Shown: in pieces, positions 17,061-26,059 of the stretch | Layout of the letters: each line of letters opens with the position of its first letter | How positions within the stretch are numbered: position 1 is the first letter of the stretch | Source: Micromonospora lutea | GTDB lineage: Bacteria; Actinomycetota; Actinomycetes; Mycobacteriales; Micromonosporaceae | Reading direction: 5' to 3' | NCBI RefSeq assembly: GCF_016863535.1 | Contig: NZ_BOPB01000011.1 | Coordinates: 186,001-250,000, forward strand | DNA length: 64,000 nucleotides | Position numbers and translations under genes: made by a program | Notes under the pieces: model-generated | Told to the model about the DNA's origin: nothing | Databases searched by the model: none | What the model saw: only the letters and a program-made list of their open reading frames with translations

Positions 17061-18206
17061 TCAGTCCGCGTCGGGCGGGCTGATCTTTCCGGAGTCGGTG
17101 AACCGGGCGCCGGTCTCCGCGAAGTCCAGCTTGGTGAGGTCCCGGAGCAGCCTGAGACCACGGTCGTCGGGGTCGACCGTCGGCTTGCGGGCTCCATCCA
17201 TGTAGGTGGAGGTGAAGGAGCCGCCGGCCCAGGTGCCGTCGGCTTCGAGTGACACCTTCAGCACGCCGCCCCAGCCGAGCCGCCCGTTGTTGCTGAGCGA
17301 GTTGCCGCCACCGGCGAAGTTGCCCAGGCTGTACGCGATCAGCCTGCCCTTGTAGAACTCCATGCCACGCAGTACGTGCGGGCCGTGTCCGACGATCAGA
17401 TCAGCGCCGGCGTCGATCATCGCGCGGGAGAACTTGATCGGGTCACCCCGGTTCTCGCCGAGGAACATCTCGGTGCCGGGCCGTACCCGGGTCATCTCCG
17501 ACCCTTCGGCGCCCATGTGCACCTGCACCACGACGATGTCGGCCTGGTCGGCGGCCTTCTCGATCACCTTCTTCGCGGCCGGGATGTCGACCAGGCTGTT
17601 CGACCAGCGGTACGACGAGAAGCCGGCGACGGCGACCTTGACGCCCTTCACCTCGACGACGGTGATCTGGTCGGGTGCGCCGGTGTGTGCCAGACCGTGC
17701 TCCTCCAGTGCCTCCTGGGTGTTCTCGTACCCTTTCGGTCCGAAGTCGTACCCGTGGTTGTTGGCCTGGTTGAGCAGATCGAACCCGGCATCGGCGAGAT
17801 GCGCCGCGTACTCCGGCGGAGCCCGGAACTGGAAGCAGCGGGTGGAGTTGGCACCGCACTTGCCGGTCCCCGTGTCCACCGTCAACGGCTCTTCCAGGTT
17901 TCCCATCACCAGGTCGGCGGAGAGCGCCTTCTTGACCGAGTCGAAGAAGCCCTTGCCGTTGTTCGGCGGCAGCCGGTTGGGCGCCATGGCCATGACGATG
18001 TCGCCGGTGGCGGAGAGCGAGATCTTCTTGACCTCGGGGGCGGCGGACTCGACCGGTGTACCGTCGCCGCCACCCGTACCGGGCTGCCAGATCGGCCCCT
18101 CGTCGGTGCTGGCACAGCCGGCGATGAGGAGGACGGCGAGCAGCGCCCCCAGTGCCACCAGGGTGCGGCGGCGGGGCGGGGACGCGAAGGGGGCGGCAGC
18201 GTACAT
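17061..18206 (-). CDS. CapA-family (PGA_cap metallophosphatase-like) lipoprotein
   Basis: 381-residue lipoprotein; the signal ends in the lipobox LIAGC near residue 31. The mature part matches the CapA/PGA_cap fold, a calcineurin-like metallophosphoesterase family: [34 protein letters not shown] and [26 protein letters not shown] carry the characteristic Asp, Asn and His metal ligands. In Bacillus CapA helps make or export poly-gamma-glutamate, but most actinobacterial members have no such locus and their role is unknown. No capB/capC is nearby. ATG 18206 lies eight bases after TAGGGT. Confidence 0.85.
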   Translation of the reverse strand: MYAAAPFASPPRRRTLVALGALLAVLLIAGCASTDEGPIWQPGTGGGDGTPVESAAPEVKKISLSATGDIVMAMAPNRLPPNNGKGFFDSVKKALSADLVMGNLEEPLTVDTGTGKCGANSTRCFQFRAPPEYAAHLADAGFDLLNQANNHGYDFGPKGYENTQEALEEHGLAHTGAPDQITVVEVKGVKVAVAGFSSYRWSNSLVDIPAAKKVIEKAADQADIVVVQVHMGAEGSEMTRVRPGTEMFLGENRGDPIKFSRAMIDAGADLIVGHGPHVLRGMEFYKGRLIAYSLGNFAGGGNSLSNNGRLGWGGVLKVSLEADGTWAGGSFTSTYMDGARKPTVDPDDRGLRLLRDLTKLDFAETGARFTDSGKISPPDAD

Positions 18207-18214
18207 CGTGCGCG

Positions 18215-18220
18215 ACCCTA
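18215..18220 (-). promoter_or_regulatory. -10 box of the CapA-family gene
   Basis: TAGGGT on the minus strand, eight bases before the ATG at 18206. A transcript of almost no leader is implied. Confidence 0.4.
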
Positions 18221-18264
18221 CCGGGCGGGTATCACGGAAACGACCGCCGATCGGGTGGGGAGAT

Positions 18265-18927
18265 TCAGCCCCGGAGCCGATCCGACCATGGGACGACGGT
18301 GTCGCGGCCCACCGCCAGCACGGCGGTGTGCACCGCCCGGGCCAGCGGCGCTCCCCAGGTGGAGCGGGGGCCACCGTAGGCGTTGGCCGGCCCGTCGGGT
18401 GGGCAGAGTACGGCGACGGCGTCCGTCGGCGTACCGGTGCCGGGCAGCCCCAGCTCCGCGATCGCCTGCGCCTTCGCCTCGGTGGCCGTGGCGACCGCGT
18501 TGACCAGTGCCGCGTCGCTGAGCAGCACCGGAACGTACGCCACGATGTTGACCGTGCCGACCGGCTGCGCCGGTACCGCCACCGCGGGTGCCGCCGCCGG
18601 TATCGGGGTGCCGAGACCGACGGTGGCCCAGACCTGCACGTCGGTGTCGGTCCGCCGCACCACGTCGGTCACGTCGACCCCGGTCAACAGGCCCACGCCG
18701 GGTCCGTCCAGGCCAAACTCCCGGGCCATCTCGGCCAGGTGGTCGGCGGGGTCGTCCCGGTCGTACGACATGGGCACCGTCGCGTTCAGTACCCACTGCC
18801 GCAGGCCGATCCCACCGCCCAGTGGGGCGCTGCTGACCGTCCGCAACGGTCGCTCGGCGCGCCAGATGAGCACCGGAATGTCGCGTTCGTCCTCGCGTCG
18901 ACTGGTCAACAGGGGCTCGTGCAGCAC
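18265..18927 (-). CDS. cbiZ: Adenosylcobinamide amidohydrolase
   Basis: CbiZ-like protein of 220 residues, which removes the aminopropanol side chain of adenosylcobinamide to give cobyric acid, letting cells salvage incomplete corrinoids. Family motifs are recognisable: [29 protein letters not shown] [19 protein letters not shown] and [11 protein letters not shown]. No other cobalamin gene and no cobalamin riboswitch is visible nearby. The GTG start follows TAGGGT by six bases, so it appears to have its own leaderless transcript. Upstream of it, divergently, is crp. Confidence 0.85.
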   Translation of the reverse strand: MLHEPLLTSRREDERDIPVLIWRAERPLRTVSSAPLGGGIGLRQWVLNATVPMSYDRDDPADHLAEMAREFGLDGPGVGLLTGVDVTDVVRRTDTDVQVWATVGLGTPIPAAAPAVAVPAQPVGTVNIVAYVPVLLSDAALVNAVATATEAKAQAIAELGLPGTGTPTDAVAVLCPPDGPANAYGGPRSTWGAPLARAVHTAVLAVGRDTVVPWSDRLRG

Positions 18928-18933
18928 GCGGTG

Positions 18934-18939
18934 ACCCTA
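18934..18939 (-). promoter_or_regulatory. -10 box, leaderless start of cbiZ
   Basis: TAGGGT on the minus strand with exactly six bases to the GTG at 18927. Confidence 0.5.
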
Positions 18940-19069
18940 CGGCTCGGCATCCGGTCCGCCGGTCCCGGCCTGACCAGGCGCGGGATTCTCAAGAGTGATC
19001 ACGACAGGCACGTTACGTCCAACGATCAAGATTCCAGGGGTGCACCTCTGATTCCTGCTCACGTGCGCC

Positions 19070-19075
19070 TAGACT
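19070..19075 (+). promoter_or_regulatory. Probable -10 box of crp
   Basis: TAGACT lies about 70 bases before the crp start codon. Here, unlike neighbours, the leader is long and contains the purine-rich site GGAGG just before the ATG. No complete TGTGA-N6-TCACA autoregulatory site was found in the 220-base upstream region. Confidence 0.35.
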
Positions 19076-19146
19076 GGTCGGCGCGCGAGGGATCAGCGGA
19101 CGGCGGACCCGGCCGAGCAGACGGCACGCGCAACCGGAGGTGCGCG

Positions 19147-19824
19147 ATGGACGAGGTACTGGCTCGCAGCGGGATCTTCCAGGGTGTCGACCCGGAGGCA
19201 GCCGAGGCGCTCGCCAAGGAGATGGAGACGATCGAGATCCGCAAGGGCGAGGTCGTCTTCAACGAGGGTGAGCCCGGCGACAGTCTCTACATCCTGCTGT
19301 CCGGCAAGATCAAAGTTGGTCGCCGAGCTGCGGACGGGCGGCAGAATCTGATCGCCGTGATGGGTCCGTCGGACATGGTCGGCGAGCTGTCGCTCTTCGA
19401 CCCGGGACCGCGTACGGCGACCGCGACCGCAGTCACCGACAGCCGGCTGGCTCGGCTGCGGAAGCAGGCGCTGCGGCCGTGGCTGAACAACCGGCCGGAG
19501 ATCGCCGAGCAGTTGCTCCGGGTGCTGGCCCGCCGCCTGCGCCGGACCAACGACGCCCTCGCGGACCTGATCTTCACCGACGTGCCCGGCCGGGTGGCCA
19601 AGAACCTGCTCCAGATGGCGGGGCGCTTCGGCACCCGCGACGGCGGCGTGCTGCGGGTGACGCACGACCTGACCCAGGAGGAGATCGCCCAGCTCGTCGG
19701 TGCCTCCCGGGAGACGGTCAACAAAGCCCTCGCGGATTTCGCCTCGCGCGGCTGGCTCCGGTTGGACGGCAAGAGCATCATCATCCTCGACCCCGAGCGC
19801 TTGGCCCGACGCGCGCGCGTCTGA
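19147..19824 (+). CDS. crp: Crp/Fnr-family (cAMP receptor) transcriptional regulator
   Basis: 225-residue global regulator orthologous by position and sequence to mycobacterial Crp (Rv3676) and corynebacterial GlxR. Residues 1-115 form a cyclic-nucleotide-binding beta-roll; the phosphate-binding cassette [15 protein letters not shown] has the Glu and Arg that contact cAMP. A long dimer helix leads to a winged helix-turn-helix ([24 protein letters not shown]). Start ATG has GGAGG upstream. The window also contains a class III cyclase and a CpdA-like phosphodiesterase, which could make and break its ligand. Confidence 0.94.
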   Translation: MDEVLARSGIFQGVDPEAAEALAKEMETIEIRKGEVVFNEGEPGDSLYILLSGKIKVGRRAADGRQNLIAVMGPSDMVGELSLFDPGPRTATATAVTDSRLARLRKQALRPWLNNRPEIAEQLLRVLARRLRRTNDALADLIFTDVPGRVAKNLLQMAGRFGTRDGGVLRVTHDLTQEEIAQLVGASRETVNKALADFASRGWLRLDGKSIIILDPERLARRARV

Positions 19825-19840
19825 CCCAGAAACCAACCAC

Positions 19841-19877
19841 CCACGCGGTGCCGACGAACGTCGTCGGCACCGCGTGG
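19841..19877 (+). terminator. Terminator hairpin after crp
   Basis: A perfect 15-bp inverted repeat (19841-19855 and 19863-19877) with a seven-base loop sits 16 bases after the crp stop. There is no T-run, as is common in actinobacteria. It separates crp from the tetR promoter. Confidence 0.75.
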
Positions 19878-19902
19878 TCGTTGCGTGACCGAACTAAAAA
19901 GT

Positions 19903-19936
19903 CAGTCTTGACTGTTTGTTTCTTGGCCGGCACGCT
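19903..19936 (+). promoter_or_regulatory. tetR promoter with overlapping palindrome
   Basis: TTGACT (19908-19913), a 17-base spacer and CACGCT (19931-19936) form a promoter whose start point falls on the ATG at 19943. The palindrome CAGTC-TT-GACTG (19903-19914) covers the -35 box, a natural position for autorepression by the TetR protein. Confidence 0.55.
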
Positions 19937-19942
19937 GTCCGC

Positions 19943-20563
19943 ATGCCTGCCGCATCGACCCGGGTCCCGCAACAGGAACGCAGCCGTGCCACCCGGGCCC
20001 GGTTGCTGGAGGCGACCGTCGACTGCCTGGTCGAGCACGGCTGGTCCGGCACCACCACCACCGTCGTGGCGGCCCGGGCCGGTGTCTCCCGGGGCGCCCA
20101 GCTGCACCACTACCCCACCCGCACCGCCCTGGTGATCGCCGCTGTCGAGCACCTCACCGAACGGCGAGCGGCCGAGTTGCGGGCGGAGGCCGACGTCCTG
20201 CCGGCTGGCTCCGACCGGTTGGGCGGAGTGGTGGACCTGCTGGCTGCCGCCTTCACCGGGCCGCTGTTCGTCGCCGCCCTCGAACTCTGGGTGGCTGCTC
20301 GCACCGACGCCGAACTGCGGGCCGCCCTGCTGCCTCTCGAAGCCCGGGTCGGCCGGGAGATGCACCGGCTGACCGTCGAGCTGCTCGGGGTGGACGAGCG
20401 CCGCCCGGGCGTACGCGAGGCGGTGCAGGCCACCCTGGACCTGCTGCGTGGGCTCGGCGTGGCCAACCTGCTCAGCGACGACTCGACCCGCCGGACCGCG
20501 CTGCTGCACGCCTGGAAGTCCCAACTGGCGAAGCTGCTCACCAGCACGGACACCGCGCCCTGA
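19943..20563 (+). CDS. TetR-family transcriptional regulator
   Basis: 206-residue repressor with an N-terminal TetR helix-turn-helix (about 12-58: [45 protein letters not shown]) and a helical ligand domain. It heads, 28 bases upstream, the acyl-CoA catabolic operon and probably controls it in response to an acyl-CoA or a related intermediate, as TetR proteins of fatty acid, leucine and terpene operons do. Leaderless start at ATG 19943 is supported by the promoter spacing. Confidence 0.88.
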   Translation: MPAASTRVPQQERSRATRARLLEATVDCLVEHGWSGTTTTVVAARAGVSRGAQLHHYPTRTALVIAAVEHLTERRAAELRAEADVLPAGSDRLGGVVDLLAAAFTGPLFVAALELWVAARTDAELRAALLPLEARVGREMHRLTVELLGVDERRPGVREAVQATLDLLRGLGVANLLSDDSTRRTALLHAWKSQLAKLLTSTDTAP

Positions 20564-20590
20564 CCCACCCCGATCCCGCCCGGAGGCACC

Positions 20591-21379
20591 ATGGTCGACC
20601 TCACCGCCCTGCTCACGGATCTGGCCACCGAGTCCGAGCAGCTCGACGCGCTCGTCGCGGCGCTGCCGCCGCAGGAGTGGGAGCGGCCGACCCCTGCCAT
20701 GGGCTGGACGATCGCCCACCAGATCGCCCACCTGGCGTGGACGGATCACGTGGCCTGGCTCGCCGCGACCGACGCCGACGCGTTCTATGCCTCGGTCACC
20801 GCCGCGCCGGACCCCGCCCGGCTGGTCGACGACGGCGCGGTGGCCTTCCTCGCCCCGCCCGACCTGCTGCTGCCCCGCTGGCGGACCGGCCGCTCGGCGC
20901 TCGCCGCAGCCCTCACCGCCGCCCCCGCCGGGGAGAAACTGCCCTGGTACGGAACCCGCATGTCGCCGGCCTCGATGGCGACCGCCCGGATCATGGAGAC
21001 CTGGGCGCACGGTGAGGACGTGGCCGAGGCGCTCGGCGTCACCCGAGCTGCCACCGACCGGCTGCGGCACGTCGCGTACCTCGGCTTCCGTACCGTCGGT
21101 CACAGCTTCGCCGCCCACGGCCGGGCGGTGCCCACGGCACCGGTCCGGGTGGAGCTGACCGCGCCGGACGGGGAAACCTGGGCCTTCGGTCCGGCGGACG
21201 CGGCCGATCGGGTCACCGGTCCGGCGTTGGATTTCTGCCTGCTGGTGACCCGACGCCGGCACCGCGCCGACCTCGCCCTGGTGGCCACCGGACCGGTCGC
21301 CGACGGGTGGTTGGACGTGGCCCAGGCCTTCGCCGGCCCGCCCGGCACCGGCCCCGCCCCGCGAAAGGTGACCCGGTGA
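20591..21379 (+). CDS. TIGR03084-family metal-binding protein (DinB/MDMPI-like fold)
   Basis: 262 residues. The N-terminal 170 residues resemble the mycothiol maleylpyruvate isomerase/DinB four-helix fold with metal-binding histidines in AHQIAHLAWTDHVAWL and METWAHGEDVAEALG; a C-terminal domain follows. The family (TIGR03084) is actinobacterial and usually sits beside acyl-CoA carboxylase and acyl-CoA dehydrogenase genes, as here, but its reaction is unknown. A role in thiol (mycothiol) chemistry on a pathway intermediate is only an inference. ATG start with GGAGG upstream. Confidence 0.85.
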   Translation: MVDLTALLTDLATESEQLDALVAALPPQEWERPTPAMGWTIAHQIAHLAWTDHVAWLAATDADAFYASVTAAPDPARLVDDGAVAFLAPPDLLLPRWRTGRSALAAALTAAPAGEKLPWYGTRMSPASMATARIMETWAHGEDVAEALGVTRAATDRLRHVAYLGFRTVGHSFAAHGRAVPTAPVRVELTAPDGETWAFGPADAADRVTGPALDFCLLVTRRRHRADLALVATGPVADGWLDVAQAFAGPPGTGPAPRKVTR

Positions 21380-21420
21380 ACGCGCGCAGCGCAGCGCGGC
21401 GGAGCCGCGGAGCCGCGACC
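21377..21420. repeat. Intergenic GC-rich repeat, divergent copy
   Basis: Begins with the TGA stop codon of the preceding gene and resembles, with substitutions, the two copies at 25942 and 26000 (TGA..CGCG....CGCAGCG..GCGGAG..). Lies between the TIGR03084 gene and the AtuA-like gene. Confidence 0.5.
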
Positions 21421-21434
21421 CGGAGGGGGTGCCG

Positions 21435-23147
21435 ATGAGCGACATGCTGCGGGTCGGCAACGCCTCCGGTTTCTACGGTGACCGCTTCTCCGCCTGGCAG
21501 GACATGCTCGACGGCGGCGAGCTGGACGTGTTGACCGGTGACTACCTGGCCGAGTTGACCATGCTCATCCTGGGGCGCGACCGGATGCGCGACCCCGATC
21601 TGGGCTACGCGAAGACATTCCTCCGGCAACTGGAGGGCTGTCTCGGCACCGCGCTCGACCGCCGGGTCACGTTGGTCACCAACGCCGGTGGACTCAACCC
21701 GGCCGGGCTCGCCGCCGCGATCCGCACCCTCGCCGACCGGCTCGGGCTTCCCGTCCGGATCGGGTACGTCGAGGGTGATGCCCTGGCCCGACCGGACGCG
21801 CTGACCGCGAACGCGTACCTCGGGGCGTTCGGCATCGCCGCCTGCCTCGACGCTGGGGCGGACGTGGTGGTGACCGGGCGGGTCACCGACGCCTCGCTGG
21901 TCGTGGGCCCGGCCATCGCCCGCTTCGGCTGGGGACGCGACGACCTCGACGCGCTGGCCGGGGCCACCGTCGCCGGGCACCTGATCGAGTGTGGGGCCCA
22001 GGTCACCGGCGGCAACTTCAGCTTCTTCACGGAGCTGCCCGACGGCGGGCAGCGGCCGGGATTTCCAGTGGCCGAGCTGCGCGCGGACGGCTCGACGGTG
22101 ATCACGAAACCTCCCGGCACCGGCGGCGCGGTCACCGTCGAGACGGTCACCGCCCAGTTGTTGTACGAGGTGGGTGGGCCGGCCTACCTGGGCCCGGACG
22201 TGGTGACCCGGCTGGACTCGGTACGGCTGAGCCAGGACGGTCCGGACCGGGTGCTCGTCCGCGGTGCGCGGGGCACCCCGCCCCCGGACACGCTCAAGGT
22301 GGGCGTCAACAACCTCGGCGGTTTTCGCAACTCGATGACGTTCGTGCTCTGCGGGCTGGACATCCCGGCCAAGGCGGCCCTGGTCCAGGCCCAGTTGACG
22401 GAGGCGGTCGGCCCGGACGGGCTGGAATTCACGTTGGCCCGCACCGACCATCCGGACGCGGCAGACACCGAGACGGCCAGCGCCCTGCTGCACGTACACC
22501 TGCGGGACGGTGACCGGGCACGGGCCGGGCGGGCGTTCTCGGCGGCGGCGGTCGAGCTGGCCCTGGCCTCCTACCCGGGCTGCACCCTGACCACTCTGCC
22601 CGGCGACGCCACCCCGTACGGCGTGTTCACCGCCGATGCCGTGGCACAGGAGGCGGTCGCCCACGTCGCCGTCCTGCCGGACGGCACCCGCGTGCCGATC
22701 GCCCCACCGTCGGTGACCGTCCCGGTCGCCGTCGAGCCCACGGTCGAGGTGCCCGGTGCGGCGACGACCGGCCCGACCCGGCGCGCGCCGCTGGGTGAGG
22801 TGGTGGGGGCACGCTCAGGTGACAAGGGCGGCGACGCGAATCTGGGGGTCTGGGCGCGTACCGACGCGACCTGGGCCTGGTTGCGCGGCTGGCTCACCGT
22901 GGCGCGGCTGGCCGAGTTGCTGCCGGAGACCGCTCCGTTGACTGTCGAGCGGTACGAACTGCCGAATCTGCGGGCCGTCAACTTCGTGATCCGAGGGCTG
23001 CTCGGCGCCGGGGTGGCCGCCTCCACCCGGTTCGACCCGCAGGCCAAGGCTCTCAGCGAGCTGCTCCGGTCCCGGATCGTCGACCTGCCGGCCGGCGCGG
23101 CGGACAGCGACCAGCCGGCACCGGCCACCCGGGGGGTCCGACCGTGA
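21435..23147 (+). CDS. Acyclic terpene utilization AtuA-like protein (DUF1446)
   Basis: 570-residue protein of the AtuA family. The main domain (about 1-440) has the glycine- and aspartate-rich motifs VGNASGFYGDRF, LVTNAGGLNPAGLA, GRVTDASLVVGPA and GGNFSFF; a C-terminal AtuA-like domain contains GARSGDKGGDANLGVWAR. In Pseudomonas the atu cluster degrades citronellol and geraniol by carboxylation of geranyl-CoA; the reaction of AtuA itself is not settled. Here it is part of an operon with carboxylase and dehydrogenases. GGAGGGGG precedes the ATG. The stop overlaps the next start (GTGA). Confidence 0.9.
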   Translation: MSDMLRVGNASGFYGDRFSAWQDMLDGGELDVLTGDYLAELTMLILGRDRMRDPDLGYAKTFLRQLEGCLGTALDRRVTLVTNAGGLNPAGLAAAIRTLADRLGLPVRIGYVEGDALARPDALTANAYLGAFGIAACLDAGADVVVTGRVTDASLVVGPAIARFGWGRDDLDALAGATVAGHLIECGAQVTGGNFSFFTELPDGGQRPGFPVAELRADGSTVITKPPGTGGAVTVETVTAQLLYEVGGPAYLGPDVVTRLDSVRLSQDGPDRVLVRGARGTPPPDTLKVGVNNLGGFRNSMTFVLCGLDIPAKAALVQAQLTEAVGPDGLEFTLARTDHPDAADTETASALLHVHLRDGDRARAGRAFSAAAVELALASYPGCTLTTLPGDATPYGVFTADAVAQEAVAHVAVLPDGTRVPIAPPSVTVPVAVEPTVEVPGAATTGPTRRAPLGEVVGARSGDKGGDANLGVWARTDATWAWLRGWLTVARLAELLPETAPLTVERYELPNLRAVNFVIRGLLGAGVAASTRFDPQAKALSELLRSRIVDLPAGAADSDQPAPATRGVRP

Positions 23148-24346
23148 CCATCGTGGACACTCCCGAGCGGCGGCAGTTGCGGGAGCTGACCCGCACGTTC
23201 GTCGTCCGGGAGGTGCTGCCGCACCTGGCCGACTGGGAACGGGCCGGCGAGGTGCCCCGCGAGCTGCACGCCACCGCCGCGAAGACCGGCCTGCTCGGCA
23301 TCGGCTTTCCCGAGAAGGTCGGCGGCAGCGGCGGTGACCTGCTCGATTCGATCATCGTCACCGAGGAGCTCATCCGCTCGGGTGGCTCGTCGGGGCTGGT
23401 GGCTGCCCTCTTCACCCACGGCATCGCGCTGCCGCACATGGTCGCCGCGGCCGGCGCCCGCCCGGGTGGCAAGCTCCCCGGGCACCCCACCGACGCGGTC
23501 GACCCGACCGGCAGGGCGCACGACCTGATCGACAGGTACGTCCGGCCGACGCTGGCTGGTTCGATGATCGGCGCGCTGGCCATCACCGAACCGGACACCG
23601 GGTCGGATGTGGCGGGCATTCGCACCCACGCCCGCCTCGACGGCGACCACTACGTGGTCAACGGCGCGAAGACCTACATCACCAGCGGAGTCCGAGCGGA
23701 CTTCGTGACCACCGCGGTACGCACCGGCGTGCCGGGCAGCGGAGCGCTCAGCCTGCTCGTGATCGACAAGGGCATGCCGGGATTCACCGTCGGCCGGCGG
23801 CTGGAGAAACTCGGCTGGCACTGCTCGGACACCGCCGAACTCTCCTTCGTCGACGTGCGTGTGCCGGTGACGAACCGGATCGGCGAGGAGGACACCGGCT
23901 TCCTCGCGATCATGCAGCAGTTCGCCCCCGAGCGCCTCTCCCTGGCCACCCAGGCGTACGCCATCGCGCAGCGCTGCGTCGAGCTGACCGCCACCTGGTG
24001 CCGCAACCGGTCCACCTTCGGCCGGCCACTGGCGAGCCGGCAACTGATCCGGCACCGGCTGGCCGAGATGCACACCCGGGCCGAGGCCGCCCGCGCGTAC
24101 GTGCACCAGGTGGCCGCCCGGGTGGCCGCAGGTGAGCCGGTGGTGACCGAGGTGGCGATGGCGAAGAACGTGGCGGTCTCGGCCGCCGACTGGGTCGTCG
24201 ACCAGGCCCTGCAACTGCACGGCGGCTTCGGCTACCTGCGCGACGCAGAGGTGGAGCGGCACTACCGCGACGCTCGGATCCTCGGCATCGGCGGCGGCAC
24301 CACCGAGATCATGACCGAGATCATCGCGAAGGGCATGGGCCTGTGA
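23144..24346 (+). CDS. Acyl-CoA dehydrogenase
   Basis: 400-residue FAD-dependent acyl-CoA dehydrogenase introducing an alpha,beta double bond. Family signatures include ALAITEPDTGSDVAGI, the C-terminal QLHGGFGYLRDAEVERHYRDAR and the final GGTTEIM loop that contacts FAD and substrate. In this operon it probably acts before the carboxylase, on isovaleryl-CoA, citronellyl-CoA or another branched acyl-CoA; substrate cannot be read from sequence alone. GTG start overlaps the stop of the AtuA-like gene. Confidence 0.9.
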   Translation: MTIVDTPERRQLRELTRTFVVREVLPHLADWERAGEVPRELHATAAKTGLLGIGFPEKVGGSGGDLLDSIIVTEELIRSGGSSGLVAALFTHGIALPHMVAAAGARPGGKLPGHPTDAVDPTGRAHDLIDRYVRPTLAGSMIGALAITEPDTGSDVAGIRTHARLDGDHYVVNGAKTYITSGVRADFVTTAVRTGVPGSGALSLLVIDKGMPGFTVGRRLEKLGWHCSDTAELSFVDVRVPVTNRIGEEDTGFLAIMQQFAPERLSLATQAYAIAQRCVELTATWCRNRSTFGRPLASRQLIRHRLAEMHTRAEAARAYVHQVAARVAAGEPVVTEVAMAKNVAVSAADWVVDQALQLHGGFGYLRDAEVERHYRDARILGIGGGTTEIMTEIIAKGMGL

Positions 24347-25944
24347 GCACCCTCGACACGTCGATCGACCCGTCCTCGCCGGCTTTCCGCGCCAACCGGG
24401 ACGCTCTGCTGGAACGCCTCGCCGAGTTGGACGCCGCGCTCGACACCGCCCGGGGCGGCGGCGGCGAGAAGTACGTGGCCCGGCACCACCAGCGCGGCAA
24501 GCTGCTCCCCCGCGAACGTATCGAGCTGCTGCTGGACCAGGCCAGCCCGTTCCTCGAACTGTCACCGGTCGCCGCGTTCGGCACGGACTTTCCGGTCGGG
24601 GCCAGCGTGGTGACCGGAATCGGCGTGGTCGAGGGTGTGGAGTGCCTGGTCGTCGCCAACGATCCGACGGTACGCGGTGGCGCGGTGAACCCGTGGTCAC
24701 TGGCGAAGACCCGGCGGGCCGGCGAGATCGCCCTGGCCAACCGGCTACCGATGGTCAACCTGGTCGAGTCGGCCGGCGCGGACCTGCCCACCCAGGCGGA
24801 GATCTTCATCCCGGGCGGTCGGGTGTTCCGCGACCTGACCCGGCTCTCGGCCGAGAAGATCCCCACGGTCAGCGTGGTCTTTGGCAACGCCACCGCCGGC
24901 GGCGCGTACGTGCCCGGCATGTCCGACTACACGATCATGATCCGCGACCGCTCGCAGGTCTACCTGGCCGGACCGCCGCTGGTGAAGATGGCCACCGGCG
25001 AGGACGCCGACGACGAGTCGCTGGGCGGCGCGGCCATGCACGCCACGACATCCGGCCTGGCCGACTTCCTCGCCACCGACGAGCGTGACGGCATCCGGCT
25101 GGCGCGGCAGTGCGTACGCCGACTCAACTGGCGCAAGCGGGGGCCGACGCCACGCAACCCGATGCCGCAGCCGCCGAAGTTCGACCCGGAGGACCTGCTC
25201 GGCATCGTCAGCGCCGACCTGAAGGTGCCGTTCGACCCGCGTGAGGTACTCGCCCGGGTGCTCGACGGCAGCGAATTCGACGAGTTCAAGCCGGCCTACG
25301 GCACCGCGCTGGTCACCGGGTGGGGCGAGCTGCACGGCTATCCGGTCGGCGTGCTGGCCAACGCCCGGGGTGTGCTGTTCAGCGAGGAGGCGCAGAAGGC
25401 GGCGCAGTTCATCCAGCTCGCGAACGCCACGGACACCCCGCTGGTCTTCCTCCAGAACACCACTGGCTACATGGTCGGCACCGAGTACGAGCAACGCGGC
25501 ATCATCAAGCACGGCGCATTGATGATCAATGCGGTGTCGAACTCGACGGTGCCGCACCTGACGGTGAACCTGGGCGCCTCGTACGGCGCGGGCAACTACG
25601 GCATGTGTGGCCGGGCGTACGAGCCGAGGTTCCTGTTCACCTGGCCGAACGCCAAGTCGGCGGTGATGGGGCCGGCACAGTTGGCCGGGGTGCTCTCCAT
25701 CGTGGCCCGGCAGGCCGCTGCGGCGCGGGGACGTGAGTTCGACGAGGACTCCGACGCCGCGATGCGAATGATGGTCGAGCAGCAGATCGAGTCCCAGTCC
25801 GGCGCGCTCTTCCTCTCCGGCCGCCTCTACGACGACGGGGTGATCGACCCCCGGGACACCCGTACCGTCCTCGGCCTCTGCCTCTCGGCCATCCACAGCG
25901 CACCGGTGCAGGGCGCCGACGGCTTCGGCGTCTTCCGAATGTGA
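24343..25944 (+). CDS. Acyl-CoA carboxylase, carboxyltransferase (beta) subunit
   Basis: 533-residue carboxyltransferase of the methylcrotonyl/geranyl/propionyl-CoA carboxylase family, transferring CO2 from carboxybiotin to an acyl-CoA. Two crotonase-like halves are seen, with oxyanion-hole glycines in VVFGNATAGGAYVPGMSDY and TVNLGASYGAGNYGMCGRAY, and the biotin-site QNTTGYMVGTEYEQRG. The GNYGMCGRAYEPRF segment is typical of methylcrotonyl-CoA and geranyl-CoA carboxylase beta chains rather than propionyl-CoA carboxylase. Pairs with the alpha subunit 116 bases downstream, from which it is separated by two tandem repeats. Confidence 0.92.
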   Translation: MSTLDTSIDPSSPAFRANRDALLERLAELDAALDTARGGGGEKYVARHHQRGKLLPRERIELLLDQASPFLELSPVAAFGTDFPVGASVVTGIGVVEGVECLVVANDPTVRGGAVNPWSLAKTRRAGEIALANRLPMVNLVESAGADLPTQAEIFIPGGRVFRDLTRLSAEKIPTVSVVFGNATAGGAYVPGMSDYTIMIRDRSQVYLAGPPLVKMATGEDADDESLGGAAMHATTSGLADFLATDERDGIRLARQCVRRLNWRKRGPTPRNPMPQPPKFDPEDLLGIVSADLKVPFDPREVLARVLDGSEFDEFKPAYGTALVTGWGELHGYPVGVLANARGVLFSEEAQKAAQFIQLANATDTPLVFLQNTTGYMVGTEYEQRGIIKHGALMINAVSNSTVPHLTVNLGASYGAGNYGMCGRAYEPRFLFTWPNAKSAVMGPAQLAGVLSIVARQAAAARGREFDEDSDAAMRMMVEQQIESQSGALFLSGRLYDDGVIDPRDTRTVLGLCLSAIHSAPVQGADGFGVFRM

Positions 25945-25986
25945 GCGCGAGGAACGCAGCGAAGCGGAGTCCCGCAGCGCGAACGA
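25942..25986. repeat. 45-base intergenic repeat, copy 1
   Basis: Perfectly identical over 45 bases to the copy at 26000-26044. It begins with the TGA stop codon of the carboxyltransferase gene. A divergent third copy (21377) also begins at a stop codon. Confidence 0.85.
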
Positions 25987-25999
25987 CAAGGACACCAGT

Positions 26000-26044
26000 T
26001 GAGCGCGAGGAACGCAGCGAAGCGGAGTCCCGCAGCGCGAACGA
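26000..26044. repeat. 45-base intergenic repeat, copy 2
   Basis: Direct repeat of 25942-25986 after a 13-base spacer. It is followed at once by AAAGGAGG, the ribosome binding site of the biotin carboxylase gene. Confidence 0.85.
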
Positions 26045-26059
26045 AAGGAGGAACAGCAG

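Noticed and set aside
16226..17197. Extended N-terminus of nth to 17197
   Set aside because: The extra 64 residues are Arg/Pro/Ser-rich shadow sequence overlapping the end region of the CapA-type gene, while GTG 17005 has a promoter box at leaderless distance.
18928..19146. Crp autoregulatory site upstream of crp
   Set aside because: Only half-sites such as GTGATCAC and a GGTGCACC palindrome are present; no TGTGA-N6-TCACA match.
22571..24700. Long minus-strand frame opposite the AtuA-like and acyl-CoA dehydrogenase genes
   Set aside because: No recognisable domain, and the plus strand has two well-matched families with coupled start/stop codons.
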